DNA of 7,097 bases, taken from Oscillospiraceae bacterium (GTDB lineage: Bacteria > Bacillota > Clostridia > Oscillospirales > Oscillospiraceae). The notes under the pieces were generated by a model. The model was not told the DNA's origin, ran no database searches, and saw only the letters and a program-made list of their open reading frames with translations. A program made the position numbers and the translations under genes. Each line of letters opens with the position of its first letter. Position 1 is the first letter of the stretch. The stretch spans positions 1 to 7,097 of the forward strand of contig CAJGCI010000094.1 in assembly GCA_904501855.1 (NCBI GenBank), given 5' to 3'. Below, in pieces: positions 1 to 4,148 of this stretch.

Positions 1-191
1 AATTCCTTGGGGGTGACACCGAGATAATCGCAAAGACAAAGAAATTCGGAGAAGGACGGCAGGGCTTTGCCGGAGGAGATGCTCTGAATATAGCTTTTGC
101 TATGGCCCAGATCCAGGCTCATCTTGTATTTGGAAACACGTTTCTTTGTGCGCAACTCAGAAATCCGATTTCTTACAAAGAGTTTATCCAT
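1..191 (-). CDS. XRE/Cro-CI family HTH transcriptional regulator, 3' end outside window
   Basis: Reading the minus strand from an ATG at 191-189 gives 63 complete codons, open to the window edge, so the C-terminus is missing. The visible protein starts MDKLFVRNRISELR and continues through a small Cro/CI-type helix-turn-helix: helix 1 around residues 7-17, turn and recognition helix about 20-40 (DLGHSKSYIQSI), then SGKALPSFSEFLCLCDYLGVTPKE, the usual tail of this fold. These proteins bind DNA as repressors or activators in the cytoplasm. The start is supported by a strong site, AAGGTGGGGG, at 196-205, four bases from the ATG. A plausible promoter and an operator-like palindrome lie upstream. 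Its target is unknown; it may regulate itself or the next gene beyond the window. The family call is firm, the role is inference. Confidence 0.85.
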   Translation of the reverse strand, partial: MDKLFVRNRISELRTKKRVSKYKMSLDLGHSKSYIQSISSGKALPSFSEFLCLCDYLGVTPKE

Positions 192-216
192 AATGCCCCC
201 ACCTTTGATTTCTTTT

Positions 217-247
217 ATTATACACGAAGTAAAACGGTAATTATCAC
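217..247 (-). promoter_or_regulatory. Putative promoter of the XRE regulator
   Basis: On the minus strand a perfect -10 hexamer TATAAT lies at 222-217. Nineteen bases upstream is GTGATA (247-242), a four-of-six match to the -35 consensus. Transcription would start near position 210 and give a short leader before the ATG at 191. The -10 is convincing; the -35 is weak and the spacing long, which would suit a promoter that needs help from a regulator bound at the upstream ATACCGAT sites. Confidence 0.55.
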
Positions 248-254
248 GAACAGA

Positions 255-294
255 ATACCGATTTATGTTGCTTTATACCGATAGAATCGGTATA
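255..294. promoter_or_regulatory. ATACCGAT operator-like palindrome with an extra half-site
   Basis: A perfect inverted repeat lies at 274-294: TATACCGAT, a 3-base centre AGA, then ATCGGTATA (9-bp arms). A third copy of the half-site, ATACCGAT, stands at 255-262 in the same orientation as the left arm, exactly 20 bp (about two helical turns) before it. The array is upstream of the XRE promoter (about 48 and 74 bases before the predicted start of transcription), so it could be an activator or autoregulatory site. The symmetry is directly visible; the bound protein is not known, but the neighbouring XRE product is the obvious candidate. Confidence 0.6.
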
Positions 295-299
295 TCAAG

Positions 300-354
300 T
301 CACCACTGCAGACCGCGCTTCTCAAGCCTATCGTTCATCCCGGCCTACCTCCTT
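300..354 (-). other. Twelve-codon micro-ORF behind a perfect ribosome binding site (probable gene scar)
   Basis: On the minus strand AAGGAGGT (354-347) stands eight bases before an ATG at 338-336, followed by MNDRLEKRGLQW and a TGA at 302-300. The ribosome binding site is far better than chance, but the peptide is only 12 residues and resembles nothing I recognise. It may be the beginning of a gene whose remainder was deleted, possibly part of an inserted element together with the direct repeats just upstream, or a leader peptide. I regard it as a relic rather than a functional gene. Confidence 0.25.
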
Positions 355-360
355 GTCAAA

Positions 361-406
361 ATTGAAATGTCATATATTTTGCGAGCGAAAGGTATTGAAA
401 TGTCAT
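361..406. repeat. 13-bp direct repeat ATTGAAATGTCAT, two copies 33 bp apart
   Basis: Identical copies of ATTGAAATGTCAT lie at 361-373 and 394-406, separated by 20 bases. On the minus strand they read ATGACATTTCAAT. Short repeated blocks of this kind are known at the ends of IS21-family insertion sequences, where the transposase binds, so this may be one end of a decayed element. No transposase gene is present in the window, so that is inference only. The rest of 295-489 holds no gene that I can support. Confidence 0.45.
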
Positions 407-489
407 AGCCTGTATGATCAGGCCATCTGTCAAGGTAGGTCAGCAAATCCGGTTTGCGCAGAGTATTCAGCTTCCACCTATGCCTTGGG

Positions 490-527
490 CTATCAATTGA
501 TACTATTGACAACTATCAAATGATAGT
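490..527. promoter_or_regulatory. Twin palindromic operators of the toxin-antitoxin operon
   Basis: Two sites share one design. Site 1 is CTATCA-AT-TGATAC at 490-503 and contains the perfect 12-bp palindrome TATCAATTGATA. Site 2 is ACTATCA-AA-TGATAGT at 512-527, a perfect palindrome with 7-bp arms. Their centres are 23 bp apart. Site 2 fills the spacer between the -35 and -10 boxes, and site 1 ends just before the -35. A protein bound here would block RNA polymerase. In mqsRA operons the antitoxin binds two palindromes in its own promoter; by analogy the HTH of the downstream antitoxin is the likely ligand. Confidence 0.75.
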
Positions 528-534
528 CTATAAT
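506..534 (+). promoter_or_regulatory. Consensus sigma-A/sigma-70 promoter of the toxin-antitoxin operon
   Basis: A perfect -35 TTGACA (506-511) and a perfect -10 TATAAT (529-534) are separated by the ideal 17 bases. Transcription should start about 541, giving a leader of only 15-20 bases before the toxin start codon at 558. Such a strong promoter with an operator embedded in its spacer fits tight autorepression. Confidence 0.9.
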
Positions 535-557
535 GATTGTACCGAGGAGGTGAATGC

Positions 558-980
558 ATGCCTGTGACTACCAAACGTCTCGCCCGGAAGAATATCGAAG
601 AGTTCTTGGTTGAGATGAAGGGCATTTTGCTTGATGCGAATTTTAATCCTGAACGGGATTTTGTTTTTCAAGAGGAACGAGCGCAGGATGATCCTGGCGA
701 TGAGTATACCAATGCGAACACGATGTTGGCGCTGGACTACGATGACGAAGATATCATCGAAGAACTCAAAACGCTGACAGTTGAAGAGTATTACGAATCG
801 ATGGTGGACACAGTGTCGAAGGATTTGAGCTTCTGGCACATTTTCGGCCGCAAGATCAAGAACCGCGATATCTATATTAAAGTCCGGATCAAACGGCGGA
901 AGAAAGGTTCCGGGTTTGTATTCTGCATTTCGTTTCATTTTGCTCGATATATTATGACCGATTTCCCCTATAGAAAATGA
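558..980 (+). CDS. MqsR-like toxin (putative mRNA interferase)
   Basis: The 140-residue product resembles MqsR in its second half: LALDYDDEDIIEELKTL (57-73) followed by EEYYESM (76-82), a tryptophan at 93 and RDIYIKVRIK (103-112) line up in order with the MqsR core (about 98 residues in E. coli). MqsR is a RelE-like ribonuclease that cleaves mRNA and stops growth. In my alignment the reported MqsR active-site positions K56, Q68 and Y81 correspond to E80, H94 and Y106, so only the tyrosine is kept. An extra N-terminal region of about 50 acidic and basic residues is present. The ATG at 558 is chosen because GAGGAGGTG (544-552) lies just before it; an in-frame TTG at 537 precedes that site. The gene is first in an operon, 45 bases before its presumed antitoxin, the same order as mqsRA. 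The toxin role is inferred from this context and the similarity. Confidence 0.72.
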   Translation: MPVTTKRLARKNIEEFLVEMKGILLDANFNPERDFVFQEERAQDDPGDEYTNANTMLALDYDDEDIIEELKTLTVEEYYESMVDTVSKDLSFWHIFGRKIKNRDIYIKVRIKRRKKGSGFVFCISFHFARYIMTDFPYRK

Positions 981-1025
981 TATACTGAATAGAAATAAAT
1001 ATAAGTGAGGATGGGGTGAGAGATA

Positions 1026-2060
1026 ATGAATGATACTTTGATTGATAGAGTGATGATGGAATGCCCTATGTGTGATGAAGAGCATTTGGTAGAGAAATGG
1101 GTGCGTACCTCTAAGGTAACGATCAAAGGTGAATCGGTAGAATATCTCGAGACATACTATAAGTGTACGGAAGATGATGAGAGCTTTGTGTTTATCCCTG
1201 CAAAGCTGATGAATGAGAACCTTCTTGTTGCACGTGATGCCTACAGAAGCGCACATGGTCTGCTGACGTCTCAGGAAATCGTGCAGCTGAGAAAGCGATA
1301 TGGTTTGACACAGAAAGAATTTGCGCTTCTGCTTGGCTGGGGCGAGATCACAGTCACTCGATATGAAACCAAGCAAATTCAGGACGAGACTCATGACAAC
1401 CTCATGAAGGTTGCACGGGACAATGCGCTTGAAGCCAGAAACCTGCTCGTACGAAACAGAGCCAGTTTCGAGTCTGCCAGATATGAAGAGATTCTGGAAG
1501 TTATCAATAACGAGGTCGAGCGGACGAGTGTGGTATACTTTGCAAAGCAGAAGATCAAGGCCAGACATATCGCTTATCAGGGAAACAAAGAAGCAACCGG
1601 CGGTGCCAGGCTTGATATTGACAAAGTCCGCAATATGATGCTGTTTTTTGCATCAAAATGTCAAAATCTCTACAAAGTGAAACTTATGAAGCTTCTTTGG
1701 TTTGCCGATGCTCTGTTTTGCCAGAGATACAATACTTCCATGAGCGGTCTTGTGTATCAGCATATGCCTATGGGGGCGCTTCCTATTGTACATAATGATC
1801 TGATGGAATTGGTTCCGGTTGAGACCATTGTGGACGATTATTCTCAGCTCGAGTCATACAGAGTTCTTCCGTGCCCAGACTTCAGCGAAGATGTCTTCTC
1901 TACTGATGAAAGAGATGTATTGTACGCTGTCATGCGTAAATTCAAGAGCTATACCGGTAAGGAAATTGCCAATTACATGCATGAAGAAGTAGCCTATACC
2001 CAGACCAAGAATCGTGAGATTATTCCCTTCTCCCTGGCAAAAAAAGTCCGGCCTTTCTGA
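1026..2060 (+). CDS. Antitoxin with YgiT/MqsA-type zinc finger, XRE-type HTH and C-terminal Panacea (SocA/DUF4065) domain
   Basis: The 344-residue protein has three parts. Residues 12-60 form a YgiT/MqsA-like zinc-binding module with CPMC (C13, C16) and C47; the expected fourth ligand position holds D50, so zinc binding may be altered. Residues 83-128 are an HTH of the MqsA/XRE type (QEIVQLRKRYGLTQKEFALLLGW, then VTRYET). After a charged linker, about 196-344 is a Panacea domain, recognisable from KVKLMKLLWFADALF, SGLVYQHMPMGALP and the closing YTGKEIANYMHEE. MqsA antitoxins neutralise MqsR and repress their operon; Panacea domains neutralise many unrelated toxins. This protein should therefore block the upstream MqsR-like product and bind the twin palindromes at 490-527. 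The start has GGGGTGAG (1013-1020) five bases upstream. It is much longer than MqsA (131 residues), because of the fused domain. Confidence 0.85.
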   Translation: MNDTLIDRVMMECPMCDEEHLVEKWVRTSKVTIKGESVEYLETYYKCTEDDESFVFIPAKLMNENLLVARDAYRSAHGLLTSQEIVQLRKRYGLTQKEFALLLGWGEITVTRYETKQIQDETHDNLMKVARDNALEARNLLVRNRASFESARYEEILEVINNEVERTSVVYFAKQKIKARHIAYQGNKEATGGARLDIDKVRNMMLFFASKCQNLYKVKLMKLLWFADALFCQRYNTSMSGLVYQHMPMGALPIVHNDLMELVPVETIVDDYSQLESYRVLPCPDFSEDVFSTDERDVLYAVMRKFKSYTGKEIANYMHEEVAYTQTKNREIIPFSLAKKVRPF

Positions 2061-2084
2061 GCTAGACAACATGATACATATAGT

Positions 2085-2130
2085 ACACCCCCATGACGAT
2101 CATGTACCGTCATGGGGGTGTTGATTTTAC
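2085..2130 (+). terminator. Rho-independent terminator of the toxin-antitoxin operon
   Basis: A 14-bp perfect stem pairs 2085-2098 (ACACCCCCATGACG) with 2108-2121 around a 9-base loop, followed by a moderately U-rich tail (TTGATTTT). It begins 24 bases after the antitoxin stop codon. The opposite strand has no T-run beyond the stem, so it should stop plus-strand transcription only and protect the convergent CBASS unit from antisense reading. Confidence 0.85.
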
Positions 2131-2522
2131 TGATATTCTTTTGTTTGAGTAAACATTGGCCTGAGGTTTCGAACCATCAATTAGCTTTTAGCAGTCATTA
2201 TTTTCCCAGCTGCACTTGGAGACGAGTAATACGTGTTCGGGTCGGGTGAAAATCGCCACGCTCGGGGCGGAAAGAAATGACCAATTCTATCAAAGAGAAA
2301 TCGCCAACAGCTCAGGTTAGTAATTCCTTTTTGTGCAGTGGGAGCTTGGCCGGACTCCGGTTTTTTATGCTGCTGGTCTGCAGATCCAGGAGTTCCAGGT
2401 GTTTGCTACGGTATGAAGCTTGCCTGCAGCTCTACACTGCGGTGATTAATCCAATGAATAATGACTGATTTACCCGGCCGTGTTTAGAACGTACGTCGGC
2501 TATTCGCCGCTGCAGAATGCAC
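2131..2522. other. Gene-poor gap between convergent operons
   Basis: No recognisable gene lies here. One 63-codon plus-strand frame (2277-2468) begins after GGCGGAAAG (2266-2274), a poor ribosome site very close to the ATG. Its translation is rich in cysteine, arginine and leucine and matches no family I know. A short GC hairpin CCGG-ACT-CCGG followed by six T residues (about 2352-2368) could be a weak terminator. At 2514-2529 a 6-bp stem (AGAATG/CATTCT) overlaps the Cap15 stop codon. The composition differs from the flanking genes, and the stretch may be decayed mobile-element sequence or hold an unrecognised RNA. Confidence 0.4.
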
Positions 2523-3080
2523 TCATTCTTTAGAAACAGTAAATTCCATATCACCAATTGTTTTCCTATCTGTATAGTATTGTCCTTGCAGTTTACTAGG
2601 ATCATCTATGCAAAGCATTGCGGTTCCATAATGGATCTCACTTCTATGGCGAAATTCTGATTTTGGTGTATTGAGGTAGCAGTAAGTTAATTGCTTTTCT
2701 CCAAGGATATCATTGATAGAGGCAGACAATGACTTGCTTTTACTCTCGCCGGTTATTAGTGTAATTCGAATAGATAGAAGTGTTTGTTTGATTTCAAGTT
2801 TTGCAGGTCGCTCAATATTGTCGTGCGATGATTTTAGAAAACCAGTGTAAACACTATTCAGCGCAGGGACACTTTCTAGGCGATTGTACTTCCAAAGCCA
2901 ACGTTCATAAACCGCCATAAGAATGACAGTAAAACCAATTGCTTCGCCTGCAAAACCATATATGGTATAGATATCAAGTTTTGTAGTAATGTCTGTCCAC
3001 GATAAAAGACAGCGTAAACCAAAGGTGGTTACTGCTACCCACATAGTTTTAGTTAGGAAGCTTTTGTATTGTTCTTGCAT
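2523..3080 (-). CDS. cap15: CBASS effector, Cap15-like (two transmembrane helices plus beta-rich domain)
   Basis: The 185-residue protein has two N-terminal hydrophobic segments, about 12-28 (TMWVAVTTFGLRCLLSW) and 40-58 (IYGFAGEAIGFTVILMAVY), then a soluble region from about 80 that looks strand-rich and closes with LQGQYYTDRKTIGDMEF. Size and order match the S-2TMbeta effectors associated with CD-NTases, named Cap15. In that family the beta-barrel binds a cyclic nucleotide and the protein oligomerises in the inner membrane and disrupts it, killing the infected cell. The gene lies 10 bases after the CD-NTase stop codon; its ribosome site TGAGGT overlaps that stop, so translation is probably coupled. 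Start: ATG at 3080. No ancillary Cap2 or Cap3 genes follow, so the system is a minimal type I CBASS. The barrel is inferred from family knowledge, not modelled. Confidence 0.85.
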   Translation of the reverse strand: MQEQYKSFLTKTMWVAVTTFGLRCLLSWTDITTKLDIYTIYGFAGEAIGFTVILMAVYERWLWKYNRLESVPALNSVYTGFLKSSHDNIERPAKLEIKQTLLSIRITLITGESKSKSLSASINDILGEKQLTYCYLNTPKSEFRHRSEIHYGTAMLCIDDPSKLQGQYYTDRKTIGDMEFTVSKE

Positions 3081-3090
3081 TGAAAATACC

Positions 3091-4065
3091 TCAGAAAGTT
3101 AATTCGTATTCAAAAAAGCCATTAAGGACATCGATAAATGATTCATAGGCGTCGATATCGCTTTGCGTGGGGCATAGCGGTTTGATTCCGTTTGCCTCTT
3201 TGTAATTGGACAAGCTTGCTTTGTTGGTACGCAAATAAGATAACAGATGTTGGAAAAGAAAACCGTGCAAAGTGTACTTTGTAAATTCACTGTCCGGAAT
3301 GTTCCATAGCAATGATTCTAAACCGAATGAAGATACCTTATCTGCACAGGGGTATCCTGCATCGCTCATGATGTAGCGCATCTTTTTGATGATACGAACC
3401 ATTTTTTTGTAGTAATGATTTGTGTCGATATTCTTTTTACGGCCATTTGCGATATGCTGTTCAGGGTAATTGATGATGATTTCACCGTTATCTGCATAGA
3501 TTATGATGCCGCCAATATAGTTGTTTTCATCATATCTATAATCCTGTCGGTAATCGCGATACCTTCTGCAGGGAACACTATCAGCATCTTTGCGGTATGT
3601 ATTTCCGTGAATTTTAATGGATTTATTTTTGCGCTCGACATCCCACCCAAACTTGCGTGTTAAGCATTCCTGCACCTCGTCTTTAAAGCTTTTACTGGGC
3701 GCAGGCACGGAATAGAAGTTATAGTCTGCGTCATTCTGAGGCTGGACATACTTTCGATACTCAGTTGTGAAAACTTCTTCCTGAACGACCGCAATATCAA
3801 CATCGCTTTGCGTACGTACATTAGTGTTGTTTGCATAAGAACCCTGAATGAAAAGTTTGACCTTTCGATCAGCTGCCGATGTGCGCATTTCCAATGAATA
3901 TGCGAGCGTGTCTTCGTAAAGAGGTTTGGCAGAATTGCCATAATCGTTAAATCCCAAGTCTTTCAGAGCATCTCTGACCATGTGGATTGCGTTTAGGCAT
4001 TTTTGGTCTTCCGTTGGGCTAAGGGGCGCAGCGAACGCTCTAAGTGTTGATTCATTAAACTTCAA
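3091..4065 (-). CDS. CD-NTase (cGAS/DncV-like nucleotidyltransferase) of a type I CBASS
   Basis: With a TTG start at 4065-4063 the product has 324 residues, a normal CD-NTase length. The nucleotidyltransferase signature is clear: FIQGSYANNT with G75-S76, then SDVDIAVV with D88 and D90, and a third acidic position in RKDADSVP (D160/D162, probably D162). These residues bind the metals that catalyse formation of a cyclic oligonucleotide second messenger from NTPs. The helical C-terminal half (SFGLESLLWNIP, LLSYLR) fits the OAS-like core. An in-frame ATG at 4119 would add 18 residues but lies inside a hairpin and upstream of the strong ribosome site, so I reject it. The gene is followed by the Cap15-like effector with a 10-bp gap. 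The clade and the nucleotide made cannot be told by eye. Confidence 0.93.
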   Translation of the reverse strand: MKFNESTLRAFAAPLSPTEDQKCLNAIHMVRDALKDLGFNDYGNSAKPLYEDTLAYSLEMRTSAADRKVKLFIQGSYANNTNVRTQSDVDIAVVQEEVFTTEYRKYVQPQNDADYNFYSVPAPSKSFKDEVQECLTRKFGWDVERKNKSIKIHGNTYRKDADSVPCRRYRDYRQDYRYDENNYIGGIIIYADNGEIIINYPEQHIANGRKKNIDTNHYYKKMVRIIKKMRYIMSDAGYPCADKVSSFGLESLLWNIPDSEFTKYTLHGFLFQHLLSYLRTNKASLSNYKEANGIKPLCPTQSDIDAYESFIDVLNGFFEYELTF

Positions 4066-4070
4066 AACAT

Positions 4071-4077
4071 ACCTCCA
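4071..4077 (-). promoter_or_regulatory. Ribosome binding site that fixes the TTG start of the CD-NTase
   Basis: The minus strand reads TGGAGGT at 4077-4071, five bases before TTG (4065-4063). The ATG seen immediately after this site is in another frame and reaches a stop after two codons. The TTG is therefore the best start, and the less efficient start codon may hold enzyme levels down. Confidence 0.8.
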
Positions 4078-4104
4078 GAAATAGAGTGAAAATGATTTGT
4101 TTGA

Positions 4105-4139
4105 GTTGCCGCAACACATATAATTTGTGTTGCGGCAAC
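4105..4139. promoter_or_regulatory. 14-bp perfect hairpin built from two GTTGC-n-GCAAC palindromes, between ietS and the CD-NTase
   Basis: GTTGCCGCAACACA (4105-4118) is the exact reverse complement of 4126-4139, with a 7-base loop. Each arm also contains its own 11-bp palindrome, GTTGC-C-GCAAC (4105-4115) and GTTGC-G-GCAAC (4129-4139), with centres 24 bp apart. Neither strand has a proper T-run directly after the stem, so it is not a standard terminator. It could be a double operator controlling the CBASS genes, an RNA processing or partial termination element in an ietAS-CBASS transcript, or the trace of a small mobile repeat. No good minus-strand promoter is visible in the 83-bp gap. Confidence 0.6.
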
Positions 4140-4148
4140 AGGATAATT

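Noticed and set aside
537..557. Earlier TTG start for the toxin at 537
   Set aside because: It lies before the ribosome binding site and only a few bases after the -10 box, so it would be at or upstream of the transcription start.
981..1012. Internal promoter for the antitoxin at TATACT (981-986)
   Set aside because: No matching -35 hexamer is found 15-19 bases upstream.
528..1568. A 346-codon open frame on the minus strand
   Set aside because: It runs antisense through the promoter, the toxin and half of the antitoxin, its translation is low-quality (runs of His, Ile, Phe) with no domain, and both plus-strand genes have motifs and ribosome sites.
2277..2468. 63-codon plus-strand frame as a real gene
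   Set aside because: Weak, badly spaced ribosome site, no recognisable domain and no operon context; kept only as a note in the gap description.
4066..4119. ATG start at 4119 for the CD-NTase
   Set aside because: The added 18 residues (MCCGNSNKSF and on) come from the hairpin region and from the ribosome site itself; the TTG at 4065 has ideal spacing.
4096..4124. Perfect TATAAT on the plus strand at 4119-4124 as a promoter
   Set aside because: No acceptable -35 lies at the right distance and it would only produce antisense RNA to ietS; the hexamer falls in the hairpin loop.
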